The notes below the pieces were generated by a model. It was given only the letters and a program-made list of their open reading frames with translations, made no database searches and had not been told where the DNA came from. From contig JACQVH010000092.1 in assembly GCA_016209895.1 (NCBI GenBank), positions 1-56,136 of the forward strand: 56,136 nucleotides of DNA, written 5' to 3'. Position 1 is the first letter of the stretch, and each line of letters starts with the position of its first letter. The stretch is from Candidatus Hydrogenedentota bacterium (GTDB lineage Bacteria; Hydrogenedentota; Hydrogenedentia; Hydrogenedentales; SLHB01). Of this stretch, positions 18,183 through 27,118 are shown in pieces. A program made the position numbers and the translations under genes.

Positions 18183-19085
18183 TTTCGTTTGGGCCCACAT
18201 GTGCCAGGCCCATTGTTCGGGACGCTGGAGGATATATTGTTCGTAAGCTAATGCTAGTTCGCGCGATAATCTTGCCACATCAGCGCGTAGGTCGCCGGTA
18301 CCGCTGCATTCGACGGGCGAGAGCGTGAGGCGATTCTGTCCGAACTCGAATCGCTCGAGTTGGCCGATCACCATCGCGGCACCGGTCTTCAGGGCGAGAT
18401 AGGCGGGACCCAACGGGATGGGCCGTTCGGCGCCGAGGAATGGGCAGGTGGTTTCGGGCGCAGGCGGCGGGAAATCTGTGGCAATGCCCACGACGCCGCC
18501 TTTCTGCAGGAACTTGACCGCCTGATGAAACCCTCCTCCCGTGTAGACGGTTTTGTAGCCGAGATGCTGCTCTTGGTGACCGCGCCGGAACCGATAGATG
18601 ACGCCGGCCACGCCGCGGGGCGCGTTCTCAGGTCGCGTATCATACGGTTCGATCAGGGCCGTGTTGCATCCGCGCCACCCGAAGGCCGTCGGATGGAGTT
18701 CGAAGGTGGCGAGGTGCCCGCCCACGAGGACCACGCCTTTCCCTTCCTTGAGGGGATTCTCCGCGTGTTCGAAGCCGACCACCTCGAGAAAGGATTCACC
18801 GACGCGTTGACGCAGACGATGCGCACAAGCATATTCGACGATGTTCAGGACGTAATGCCAGATGACTTCGTGGGCAATCGCTCGAACGCGCGGCGAGTCC
18901 GAGGGCAGTTTGAGGACAAACGCGAGGTTATCGCGGACGAGCCGGCGCGTGGCGGGACGGACCGTGAGATATTCGAGGCGCGCCGCTACCCGAGCCAACC
19001 AAGCTATGAACGAGAGCGGGGCCCACCCCGCCAACCATCGCAATGGGAAGTAATAGCACCACTGCTTGAGGGCCCCCAGATTCAC
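18168..19085 (-). CDS. LpxL/HtrB-family lipid acyltransferase
   Basis: This protein of about 305 residues transfers an acyl chain onto a lipid or glycolipid at the inner membrane. The H-x4-E catalytic motif is GGHLATFE (H124, E129 from the chosen start). It sits after an N-terminal hydrophobic segment (WLAGWAPLSFIAWLARVAA), and GIATDFPPP and PFLGAERPIPLGPAYLAL correspond to the later conserved blocks. The family normally acylates lipid A or analogous molecules, which points to a Gram-negative-type envelope. Start GTG 19085 follows GGTGGA; TTG 19124 is in frame but lies in repeat DNA. The gene is the last of the minus-strand envelope cluster, 102 bases after the radical SAM gene, with heptad arrays on both sides. 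Confidence 0.8.
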   Translation of the reverse strand: MNLGALKQWCYYFPLRWLAGWAPLSFIAWLARVAARLEYLTVRPATRRLVRDNLAFVLKLPSDSPRVRAIAHEVIWHYVLNIVEYACAHRLRQRVGESFLEVVGFEHAENPLKEGKGVVLVGGHLATFELHPTAFGWRGCNTALIEPYDTRPENAPRGVAGVIYRFRRGHQEQHLGYKTVYTGGGFHQAVKFLQKGGVVGIATDFPPPAPETTCPFLGAERPIPLGPAYLALKTGAAMVIGQLERFEFGQNRLTLSPVECSGTGDLRADVARLSRELALAYEQYILQRPEQWAWHMWAQTKPSGQ

Positions 19086-19114
19086 ACTAGCGCGTCCACC
19101 AACCCCGCAGACTT

Positions 19115-19184
19115 GAAATGCCAAATGCCGAATGAACTGAATGCGGAGTGTGGAATGCGGAATGAACCGATTGCGGATTCGCTG
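19115..19184. repeat. Heptanucleotide drifting array H5
   Basis: Ten in-phase 7-bp units fill the gap between two operon genes: gaaatgc, caaatgc, cgaatga, actgaat, gcggagt, gtggaat, gcggaat, gaaccga, ttgcgga, ttcgctg. The stop of the radical SAM gene (19188) lies just beyond it. Confidence 0.75.
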
Positions 19185-19187
19185 GGT

Positions 19188-20687
19188 TCATACTTTGGCT
19201 TCGACCAGTTCCGGGCTTTTCTCTTGTCGTTTTAAGGATTGTGACATTTGTCGCAAGTGGCGGTACAACCACATGTCTACGGGCACCGCCAGAGTTTGAT
19301 GTTCGAGACGGAACGCGGCGAGCTGTCGGAAAGCGGTGACGATCGCCCGCTTCACCGGGTTCCGCTGCGTCACGGGATAGGGCCGATACAGCATGCGCAG
19401 GTAATGCGCCGCTCGCTGGATGTACCGGGTCTGCGCGGGTGTAAGCCGGCCCGGGAAATGATCCAGCGTGTTGCCACGCGCCTCCGATAATTTGGTCCAG
19501 CCTTCGAGGTTGGTCGGCGCGCGGAACCCGTGTTCGAGTGACAGTTCGTATAGCCCTGTTCCCTGCAGCGGGATGAAGGTATTCAAGTTCACCATCGTGT
19601 TAGGTCGTCGGGAAAGGCGTGCCGCCACGGTGATGGTCTCATTCATCTCCTCGAACGTTTCCGTGGGCACGCCCACAATGCATGACAGCCACAGCAGCAG
19701 ATCCGGATACTCGTTGAGCAGGTTCATGGCCTCGTGCAGCTCTTTCGTGCCGCTGCCTTTGGTCATTACTTTCAGCACGCGGTCATTGGCCGATTCGACG
19801 CCGATGAACACGCCTTTCGTCTTCGCCAAGCGCAGGGTTTCGAGCACCTCACGGTCCACCTCGCTGAGGCGCAGGTCCACAGCATGACACGAGAGCCGCT
19901 CGGCAGCCATCCACCGCAGCAATTCCACCGCACGTTTCTTGTTGGCGAAGAAGAGGTCGTCGAGAAAGATGAATCCGGTGACGCCATACTGATCGCGTAG
20001 GTAGAGCATTTCTTTCTGCACCGCGTCGAGTTCGGCGCCTTTCCAACGCCGCCCGTAATACGCTTTGATGTAGCAGAAGCCGCACTGATAGGGGCACCCG
20101 CGCGACGACATGAATCCGAGGATACGCTCGCCCGGTCCGGCTTCGATAATGAAGTCTTGCACGGGGAAACTCTTCCAATCGGGGCGCGCGTAGGTCTCAT
20201 CGCGCCGCGGCAAACCGGGCGGGTTGGTAACGATATTGCCGTTCACCCGCCGCACGAGCGAGGGGACTTCATCCAGCGAAATCTCGCCGTCGAGGGCGCG
20301 GGCGATGGCCACCATCGTGCTCTCGCCATTGCCCACGCATACCCAGTCCACGTCCGACTCGACGAGGGTTTGCTCCGGGCACAGGGACGGATGTACGCCG
20401 CCCCAGAGGATGGGCACGTCCGGTCGCTTCTGCTTGAGCAGACGGGTGAGGCGGAACGCCTTCTCGAGTTTGTAACCCATGAACACCGAAAAGCCGACCA
20501 CGCTCGGATTGAGCGACAAGACATGATTGACCCAGGCCTCGGGTTGATGGTCGGCCTCGAAGGTCACGATGCGGCAGGAACGTCCGGCTTCTTTCAGGGC
20601 CGTGGACAGGCACGCCAGAGCGAGGGGAGGGTACTTTACGCCGTAGACTTCATCGGGCGGAATTACGATCTCGGTTAGAACGATCAT
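19188..20687 (-). CDS. B12-binding-domain radical SAM protein (1)
   Basis: This 499-residue protein has an N-terminal cobalamin-binding-type Rossmann domain (residues 1-135, with GGVHPSLCPE and GNGE). A radical SAM barrel follows, with C198-x3-C202-x2-C205 (RGCPYQCGFC), then a helical C-terminus. Family members catalyse methylation of unactivated carbon, ring formation or oxidative cyclisation, as in the BchE/HpnP type. The classic DxHxxG cobalamin motif is not intact, so B12 use is likely but not certain. ATG 20687 follows GGAGGA located in the end of the GT2 gene, 4 bases upstream, so the two are translationally linked. Its place among glycosyltransferases and a lipid acyltransferase suggests a glycan or lipid substrate. 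Confidence 0.85.
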   Translation of the reverse strand: MIVLTEIVIPPDEVYGVKYPPLALACLSTALKEAGRSCRIVTFEADHQPEAWVNHVLSLNPSVVGFSVFMGYKLEKAFRLTRLLKQKRPDVPILWGGVHPSLCPEQTLVESDVDWVCVGNGESTMVAIARALDGEISLDEVPSLVRRVNGNIVTNPPGLPRRDETYARPDWKSFPVQDFIIEAGPGERILGFMSSRGCPYQCGFCYIKAYYGRRWKGAELDAVQKEMLYLRDQYGVTGFIFLDDLFFANKKRAVELLRWMAAERLSCHAVDLRLSEVDREVLETLRLAKTKGVFIGVESANDRVLKVMTKGSGTKELHEAMNLLNEYPDLLLWLSCIVGVPTETFEEMNETITVAARLSRRPNTMVNLNTFIPLQGTGLYELSLEHGFRAPTNLEGWTKLSEARGNTLDHFPGRLTPAQTRYIQRAAHYLRMLYRPYPVTQRNPVKRAIVTAFRQLAAFRLEHQTLAVPVDMWLYRHLRQMSQSLKRQEKSPELVEAKV

Positions 20688-20691
20688 AACG

Positions 20692-21786
20692 TCATCCTCC
20701 CCGGGCCATCGTGCTCTTGGACAAGGCCGGCGCCACCACGTCCGCCGATTTCAGCATTTCGCTGGGTCGGGCTTGCAAACACCATTGTAGCGTATGCAGA
20801 TTCCAAATGATGCGCTGCCGGAAGAATGGACGCCGGCTCGGATACACCAAATAGAGCGACACCCAAATCAGCGACTTCATAAGCGAACCGAGGCAGGTGC
20901 CAATCTTGAACATCGTGGCGCGGGTCCGTCCGAAATGCTTGCGATAGAAGTACTGCTGGCTGGCGAGAATCGCGCGGACCCGTTTGCCGTCCGACATGGT
21001 CCAACTCGCGGAACCTAAATGAATAACCTTGGGCCCGGGGGTATAGATGATGCGCCAGCCGGCCTTCTTGATCCGATAGCACCAGTCCCATTCTTCCGCG
21101 AACAGGAAAATGGTCTCGTCCATCAAGCCGACTTGCTCGGCGGCCTCGCGCCGCACAATCAGACACGCGCCCACGATCCAATCCACGTCGCGCTCCTTCC
21201 AATGCTGAGCATACGAGAGAAACGGACTGGAGAAATGCTTGCGTTTGTCCACGACCCGTTGAAAGAGCGCGCGCACGCTCAACATTCGGAAGAATCCCGC
21301 GCGGAGGCTCGGGAACCAGCCGCACGAAGGCTGTAAGTATCCGTCCGGAAACAAGAGCGCGCACCCGCCGGCGCCGGCGCCCTCAAACTTGTCCATGAAC
21401 GACACCAAATCCGAGACGGCATCCTCGACGATGGTCGTATCGCTGTTCAGCAGCAAGAAGTATCGTCCGCGACCGGCCTGCATGCCTTGGTTGCAGCCGC
21501 GAGCGAAGCCCTCGTTGCGTGCGTTGCGCACCAAGACTACTTCCGGAAAGTCACGGGCCACCATGTCCGCGCTGCCGTCGGCCGAAGCGTTATCCACGAC
21601 GACGACCTCATAGGTGGCGCGTCGGGTCTGGGCGAACAGGGATTGTAGGCAGGCCCGCAGCAGATCGCAGGTATTCCAGTTCACGATCACCACCGACACG
21701 TCGCACGCGGACTCACGAACGTCGAGTTTCGGATAATCCGCGGCCTGTGGCAGCGGCCCGCGCGTCGGGCTAGTTTCTTCGGTCAT
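20692..21786 (-). CDS. Glycosyltransferase family 2 (rhamnosyltransferase-like)
   Basis: The protein has 364 residues. The GT-A fold is clear: DVSVVIVNWNTCDLL opens the nucleotide-sugar domain, VVVDNASADGS follows, and LLNSDTTI carries the metal-binding DxD-equivalent. GACLIVRREAAEQVG and DETIFLFAEEWDWCYRIKKAG are typical of inverting GT2 enzymes that add rhamnose-like sugars to a lipid-linked glycan at the cytoplasmic face. A C-terminal amphipathic segment (LIWVSLYLVYPSRRPF) may bind the membrane. ATG 21786 overlaps the end of the upstream GT4 gene by 17 bases; a longer frame to 22017 is only shadow of that gene. Confidence 0.88.
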   Translation of the reverse strand: MTEETSPTRGPLPQAADYPKLDVRESACDVSVVIVNWNTCDLLRACLQSLFAQTRRATYEVVVVDNASADGSADMVARDFPEVVLVRNARNEGFARGCNQGMQAGRGRYFLLLNSDTTIVEDAVSDLVSFMDKFEGAGAGGCALLFPDGYLQPSCGWFPSLRAGFFRMLSVRALFQRVVDKRKHFSSPFLSYAQHWKERDVDWIVGACLIVRREAAEQVGLMDETIFLFAEEWDWCYRIKKAGWRIIYTPGPKVIHLGSASWTMSDGKRVRAILASQQYFYRKHFGRTRATMFKIGTCLGSLMKSLIWVSLYLVYPSRRPFFRQRIIWNLHTLQWCLQARPSEMLKSADVVAPALSKSTMARGG

Positions 21787-23011
21787 CAGTCCACACCTTC
21801 TCCCATTCCCGCGCGATGGCGCGCCAGGAATACTTTTGCGCGACCAGCCGGCGGGCTCTCTCCGCCATGGCCTGCGCCCGGACGTGGTCGTCAAACAAAC
21901 GGGTAACCGCGTCCGCGAACTTGGCGGAGGTGTCCGCCAGACAAACGTTGACGCCGTCTTCGATTTCGATGCCCTCGCAGCCGATGGTGGTCGAGACCAC
22001 GGGCAAACCCGCGGCAAAGGCCTCCAATACTTTTAGACGAGTGCCGCCGCCACTCAAGATTGGCACGACCATTAAGCGGCAGGTTTGCATCAGGGGCCGC
22101 ACGTCGGGCACGAAGCCGTGTACCGAAATTCCGTCGCGCCCGTGCATGGCGCGAATGTCTTCCGGGGCCGATTTGCCGACCACTTCGAGGCGGCTGCTGG
22201 GGCAGCGGCGTCGTACTTCCGGCCAAATGTCGCGAAAGAAGTAACGCAACCCCGCGACGTTCGGCAAGTGCTCGAAGTACCCGAGGAAGAGGATGCTCTG
22301 GGTCTGGGTGGGCCGTGGTTGAAACACGAAATGCTCGACGTCCACGCCATTAGGAACGGTCCATACTTTGTCGAGAGGTACGAACCTTCCGATATGCCGG
22401 CGATCGATCTCCGACATCGTGACGACCGCGCCGCATCGCTTCCAGAGGTCGCGCTCATACCGCTCCATGCGCGTCACCTCGCGCACAAGGCCGTTTACCG
22501 GCAAACCGTTACCGCTGTCCAATAATCGCTGCATGGCAATGTAACTGATGTCAATTTCCTCGAGTACGACCCGCGCTCTCGGCGCCAGGCGCCGGACGAC
22601 GGGCAAGTACCAACCCATCGCCGTATATTCGAGCTGTACCACCTCGTAAGTGCCGCGCCGCAGGGTCTGCTTCAACTTTCCGGCCATCTCCGGAAAGTAA
22701 TGCCGCATTACCTCGCGCGGCACGCCGCGCAGGCGGTCCGTGTATCGCCGGACCGTCCGCCGCCACTGTTCCGGGCTGGCGGCCTCGCGTACTTTCTCGC
22801 GCAACTCGTAGTTTCGGCGCGCCACTGCGAGTTCCGGCGGCGCCTGCAAGCCTTCGAGCGTGCCTGCGAATTCGAGCTGCTCCGGCGTGATCAGCGAAAC
22901 CAGATTCAATTCATGCCGGCGGCCCATCTCCCGCAGCAGATTGCTTACCCGGGTATGGCCGCCCGATAATAACGGGCACGGAAACAACGGCGAAACAATC
23001 AGCGCGCGCAC
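21770..23011 (-). CDS. Glycosyltransferase family 4 (PEP-CTERM/EpsH-type sugar transferase-like)
   Basis: This 413-residue GT-B enzyme has an N-terminal acceptor domain starting RALIVSPLFPCPLLSGGHTRV. A hinge with VPNGVDVEHF follows, then a C-terminal donor domain with ILFLGYFEHLPNV, VVPILSGGGTRLKVLEAFAAGLPVVST and the E-x7-E-type motif. The combined pattern resembles sugar transferases found with EpsH/PEP-CTERM exopolysaccharide loci. No exosortase or PEP-CTERM protein is in the window, so the link is only by similarity. It should add one sugar to the growing lipid-linked glycan in the cytoplasm. It starts 25 bases after the end of the upstream radical SAM gene. Confidence 0.87.
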   Translation of the reverse strand: MRALIVSPLFPCPLLSGGHTRVSNLLREMGRRHELNLVSLITPEQLEFAGTLEGLQAPPELAVARRNYELREKVREAASPEQWRRTVRRYTDRLRGVPREVMRHYFPEMAGKLKQTLRRGTYEVVQLEYTAMGWYLPVVRRLAPRARVVLEEIDISYIAMQRLLDSGNGLPVNGLVREVTRMERYERDLWKRCGAVVTMSEIDRRHIGRFVPLDKVWTVPNGVDVEHFVFQPRPTQTQSILFLGYFEHLPNVAGLRYFFRDIWPEVRRRCPSSRLEVVGKSAPEDIRAMHGRDGISVHGFVPDVRPLMQTCRLMVVPILSGGGTRLKVLEAFAAGLPVVSTTIGCEGIEIEDGVNVCLADTSAKFADAVTRLFDDHVRAQAMAERARRLVAQKYSWRAIAREWEKVWTDDRRN

Positions 23012-23036
23012 GCCGTCCTCCGCTCCATAGCCAACC

Positions 23037-24542
23037 TCAATAGTGCGCCGCGCCGGGCTCGGTGGCGTAGCGTTTGCGCCACGCCCGGCTGCGCAGCACC
23101 TTCAAGAGCGGCGACAGACAGACCCGCACCGCGTGTATCAACGGCCGCACCAGCGGCATCACGGCCGGGGTGTACTTCCGCGTCATGGTGAAATCCAGCG
23201 CCCGCTCGATGGGTCGGCTCAGCCACTTCGGCCGCCGATAAATCCACGCATACACGCCGACCAGCGTGTGGAAATATCTCTGGAACATGTGTAATTGGGC
23301 GCGCGAGAGCGTCGGTAGGTTGAGTACCGAGTCCTGATAGTAACTCGTATTGACTCGATCCGTGACCCAGCCCTCCTTGACCACCAAGTCGGCGAGGGGC
23401 GTGCCGGGATACGGATGGAAAATCGTGTGTTGAATATTATCTACGCCGGCTTTGGCGTTGAGCTTAATCGTGTCCAGCAGGGCCGCCGCGTCTTCATAGG
23501 GCAAACCCATCATATTGAAGGACATGGTGTGAATACCATATTTCTTGGCGCGTTGGAACGCGTTGACGATAGTCTCTTCGTCCAGTTCGCGTTTCAGGAC
23601 GTCTTTGCGGATACGTTCGTTACCGCTCTCGAGGCCGATACGCAGTTCGTCGCAGCCCGACTTGGCCAACATTTCGACGACTTCCTCGTCCACCAGCCGC
23701 GGGAAAATGTTCGAACAGAACGGTAGACCGACGTCCTTCGAGTACACCTCGACAAAGTGATGGCCCCAGTCCTTCTTCATGAACAGGATATCGTCGTCGA
23801 AGTGGACCCGGTGAATGAACGGATACTGTTGACGCGCCAGATTGATTTCCGCCGCTACGTTTTCGGGGCTGCGGAACCGCACAAACTTCCCGGTGCCCTT
23901 ATAGGTGCTCATCAGCGCTCGATTGGCGCAGTACGTGCACCCGTAGGGACATCCGCGCGAAGCCAGCACCGTAACCTCGCCGCGCTTTTCGTTGTGCATA
24001 TTCGGATAGTCGAACAAATCCCGGTCCGGGAACGGCAGGGTATCGAGATTAGCGACGAGCTGGCGTAGGGGGTTCTGGATCACGCGCCCGTCCTTCTTCT
24101 TTATCCACAGGTTCGGGATTTCGTCGCAACTCTCGCCGTGTTCGAGCGCTTTCACGACGTCGAGGATCACCTCTTCGCCCTCGCCGACGCAAATCATGTC
24201 AATACCCTCGTACTGGACACATTCCTCCTTGGCCAAGGTAGGATGAATCCCACCGTAGATGGTCGGCGTGGTGATCTTGGACTCCTCCAAGAAGGAGGCC
24301 AGGCGCTGCACCATCGGCCCGCCGTTCTTGACCGACGAGAAGGCGATCAGGTCGGGCTGGTGTTCGTCCAAATCCCGCCGGAACCATTGGCCATTGTAGT
24401 CCGGCTGATAGATGTGGATCAGGGACGTGGTGTGGCCCGCTTGTCTCAGCACGGCGGACAGATAGGCAATCCCCACGTAGTACGCGCCCTTGTAGCTTGG
24501 CACACACTCCAACACATCGGGGTAAACGAACGTCACTTTCAT
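23037..24542 (-). CDS. B12-binding-domain radical SAM protein (2)
   Basis: This 501-residue protein has the same two-domain layout and the same cysteine positions as its neighbours: C198, C202, C205 in RGCPYGCTYC. The cobalamin-binding-type domain has GGIHPTLAKEE and GEGEE. The barrel contains DDDILFMKKDW and LRIGLESGNERIRK, as in the BchE-like class. The C-terminal part, rich in basic and aromatic residues (YAWIYRRPKWLSRPIERAL), differs from copy 1, so this is not a recent duplicate. ATG 24542 was chosen over GTG 24548 because AGGAG lies 8 bases before the ATG. The gene follows radical SAM copy 3 after 31 bases. Confidence 0.86.
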   Translation of the reverse strand: MKVTFVYPDVLECVPSYKGAYYVGIAYLSAVLRQAGHTTSLIHIYQPDYNGQWFRRDLDEHQPDLIAFSSVKNGGPMVQRLASFLEESKITTPTIYGGIHPTLAKEECVQYEGIDMICVGEGEEVILDVVKALEHGESCDEIPNLWIKKKDGRVIQNPLRQLVANLDTLPFPDRDLFDYPNMHNEKRGEVTVLASRGCPYGCTYCANRALMSTYKGTGKFVRFRSPENVAAEINLARQQYPFIHRVHFDDDILFMKKDWGHHFVEVYSKDVGLPFCSNIFPRLVDEEVVEMLAKSGCDELRIGLESGNERIRKDVLKRELDEETIVNAFQRAKKYGIHTMSFNMMGLPYEDAAALLDTIKLNAKAGVDNIQHTIFHPYPGTPLADLVVKEGWVTDRVNTSYYQDSVLNLPTLSRAQLHMFQRYFHTLVGVYAWIYRRPKWLSRPIERALDFTMTRKYTPAVMPLVRPLIHAVRVCLSPLLKVLRSRAWRKRYATEPGAAHY

Positions 24543-24573
24543 GGCCACTGCTCCTCTCGGATGAAGTCCTTGG

Positions 24574-25941
24574 TTACGATTTTGTCAACGATGGAACCGC
24601 ACGACCGGACTGTCGCCCCAGGAGGGTACTGCTCGCCCGCCCAATCCAGACCGGGATTTTTCCAGCTTTTTCACGCCACCATTCCTCACGCGCAATGCGG
24701 TCGCACCAGTAGCGCACCTCCTCGGTGGTGAAGGAGTTGCCATAGGTGCCCGCGCCCTTCAGCAGATAAGTCCAATCGGCGCCGGCCTCCTTGCGCATGC
24801 CGTCACCCACGGCCTTGTGGAATATTGAAGTGTGGGGATACGGGAACCACAGGTTCACATAGAAGCGCAGGCCCAACTCATGGAATTTTCGACGGGTCTC
24901 GCGTATCGTCTCCAGCGTCTCGCCCGGCGCAAAGATGCCCGCAAAGCCTACGACGCGGGGGATGCCGGCCTTCCGACACAGTCGCACGGCCCGTTCCACA
25001 TGGTCCCAACCGTTCCCTTTGTTGAGTTCCGTCAACAAGGCCTCGTTGCCGGACTCGACGCCGAATTCGATTTTATAGCAGCCGGAAGCGACCAAAGCCG
25101 CCGCGATATCCTCGTCCACGGCGTCGGTGCGGGTCTGAAATACGTATGGCACGCGGTATTTCATCAAGACTTCACAAAGCTCGAGGGTGCGCTTCTTATT
25201 CAACGTGAACGTCAAGTCTTCGAAGAAGAGGCATTTGCATTGATGCACCTCGACCAGTTGCCGCAGGGTCTCTCGAGTCGATTCGATGCTGTGTCCGCGG
25301 GTCTTGCGCGGGGCTAGGGGTCGGAAACAAAATCCACAGTTGTAGGGACAACCGCGGGAGTGCGCTAGAACGCCCACACGGCCGAACGGACGCCGCTCGA
25401 ACACGGCTTCACAATTGCGTGAATCGTAGAGATTGAAATCGAACTTGCTGAAATCCGGTTGCGGCAGGTCCGACGGGTAATCCGGTCCCAAGCGATTCGC
25501 GGTACCGAACAACGCTTCTTCGATCATGCGGTCCGGTTCGCCGGAGATGACGCAATCCGCGTCTACGAAATCGTCCGGGCCGATCGAGGCGTGCGGGCCG
25601 TACACGACGGTGCGACAGCCCGCGGCCTTGGCGGCGCGGAGACTCTCGTGCACGTGGCCGACGAAGGTCTGCGTGCAGCGCCAGTAAGTGTATGGCGCGG
25701 TATTCACGGCCACCGCTTGATAGGGACGGAAATCAATTCTTTCCGGATGCAATTGCATCGCGTGCGCGTCCAGGACGCTCACCTCCGCTTTGCCATCCAG
25801 TGCGCCGGCGAGGTACGCGAGGTCCAACGGCGGGATGCTGTACCGTCCAAAGTCGGTGGACGTGTATTTGATGTACGGTTTCGCCTCAGCCGGCACGTAC
25901 CGTTGTTTATCGCGATAGGGGTTGAGAAGTAATACCTTCAT
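24574..25941 (-). CDS. B12-binding-domain radical SAM protein (3)
   Basis: This 455-residue protein has a cobalamin-binding-type N-terminus containing an Asp-x-His (LDAHAMQLHP), the best match to the B12 histidine-ligand motif among the cluster copies. The iron-sulfur motif is C198-x3-C202-x2-C205 (RGCPYNCGFC). The barrel shows FFEDLTFTLNKKRTLE and KIEFGVESGNEALL. The C-terminus ends in ordinary helices without membrane segments. The gene overlaps the upstream GT4 by 35 bases, a strong sign of one transcript. A methyl- or ring-forming step on the same glycan or lipid is inferred from context only. Confidence 0.86.
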   Translation of the reverse strand: MKVLLLNPYRDKQRYVPAEAKPYIKYTSTDFGRYSIPPLDLAYLAGALDGKAEVSVLDAHAMQLHPERIDFRPYQAVAVNTAPYTYWRCTQTFVGHVHESLRAAKAAGCRTVVYGPHASIGPDDFVDADCVISGEPDRMIEEALFGTANRLGPDYPSDLPQPDFSKFDFNLYDSRNCEAVFERRPFGRVGVLAHSRGCPYNCGFCFRPLAPRKTRGHSIESTRETLRQLVEVHQCKCLFFEDLTFTLNKKRTLELCEVLMKYRVPYVFQTRTDAVDEDIAAALVASGCYKIEFGVESGNEALLTELNKGNGWDHVERAVRLCRKAGIPRVVGFAGIFAPGETLETIRETRRKFHELGLRFYVNLWFPYPHTSIFHKAVGDGMRKEAGADWTYLLKGAGTYGNSFTTEEVRYWCDRIAREEWWREKAGKIPVWIGRASSTLLGRQSGRAVPSLTKS

Positions 25942-27118
25942 TCGCCTTCTCCCACGTCGGTTGGGTTTTTTTCCTCACGGTCCGGACGTAGACCTGCATC
26001 AATTGGTCTGCGGTCCGGTCCCACGAATATTGTTGTTGGGCAAACGCGCGCGCCTCTCGAGATAATTCCGCACGCTTTGCCTCGTCCTGTATCAGACGTT
26101 GCAGCGCGCCTTCCACTGCGTCGGTGTCGCCGGGACGGAGCAGAATCGCGCCATTCTTCAATACCTCCGGCACGCCGCCCACCGCGTAGGCGATTACCGG
26201 CAGACCGTGCGACATCGCCTCGGTGAAGACGAGGCCGAAGGACTCGTCCCGCGTCAGCAAGGCGAATACGTCTGATTGGGCGTACCAGGCTTCCAATTCT
26301 TCCTGCGGTATATGGCCCGTGATAATCACCTTCTCGCGCAGTTGATATTCCGCGATCACCCGCTCGAGGGCCGCACGGTCGCCGCCGGCGTCAGCGTCAC
26401 CCACCAGGACCAGCCGGCAAGGTACTGCGACCCGCGCGACTACACGCTGGAAACAGTGGAGCAACTCCATCTGGCCTTTCTTCTCGCAGAGGCGGCCAAC
26501 GCACAAGATTGTAATCGGCTGGTCCTTTTCCCTATGAACACCTTGTTCCGCGGAGTCCGATCCCAAGGGAATGATCGCGATGCGCTCGGCCGGCGTGCCG
26601 AAGGTCTTGGTGACGATCTCCCGCGCACGCTGGGACACGACGTGGACGGCGTCCGCACGCCGGGTCAACCAACGGTTGGCGTACTCAAACGGCCAAGTAC
26701 GCAGGCCGGGCTGGAATTGATGATCGAAAATGGTCATGACTTGGCCGGCCCGCCGGCGCGTGAGCAGGTGCGCCTGCACGTTCGGCAGGTACCAATCGTA
26801 AACCAGATAATGGACATGCGTGGGCTGGAACCGTTGCACGACGCGGCTCATGCCCGGCGCGAAGAGTCCGGTATCGAGGTGATAAAATCCCGGCAACCGC
26901 CGTGGGAGAAATCGCAACCGGTAAACCGTCGCGCCGTCCAAGTTCTCTTCGGCCGGCAGCCCCGCCATCAACTCGCTCGGATACCGGTAATAACTCGTCA
27001 GGATGCCGACTTTCTCAACGGCTGACTTCGCGGCGAGACGGCGGCAGACCTGCTCGGCGACGCGCTCGATGCCGCCGAAATAGGGTTTGTAACAGGCTGA
27101 GATAAAGAGGATTCTCAC
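25907..27118 (-). CDS. Glycosyltransferase family 4
   Basis: This 403-residue retaining GT-B enzyme starts RILFISACYKPYFGGIERV, the glycine-rich acceptor-side loop of GT4. The donor site contains ILCVGRLCEKKGQMELL and ESFGLVFTEAMSHGLPVIAY, the E-x7-E motif of the family. The start is GTG at 27116-27118, which overlaps the flippase stop TGA as GTGA, so translation is coupled. The product probably extends a lipid-linked oligosaccharide before export by the adjacent flippase. Confidence 0.9.
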   Translation of the reverse strand: MRILFISACYKPYFGGIERVAEQVCRRLAAKSAVEKVGILTSYYRYPSELMAGLPAEENLDGATVYRLRFLPRRLPGFYHLDTGLFAPGMSRVVQRFQPTHVHYLVYDWYLPNVQAHLLTRRRAGQVMTIFDHQFQPGLRTWPFEYANRWLTRRADAVHVVSQRAREIVTKTFGTPAERIAIIPLGSDSAEQGVHREKDQPITILCVGRLCEKKGQMELLHCFQRVVARVAVPCRLVLVGDADAGGDRAALERVIAEYQLREKVIITGHIPQEELEAWYAQSDVFALLTRDESFGLVFTEAMSHGLPVIAYAVGGVPEVLKNGAILLRPGDTDAVEGALQRLIQDEAKRAELSREARAFAQQQYSWDRTADQLMQVYVRTVRKKTQPTWEKANEGITSQPLSR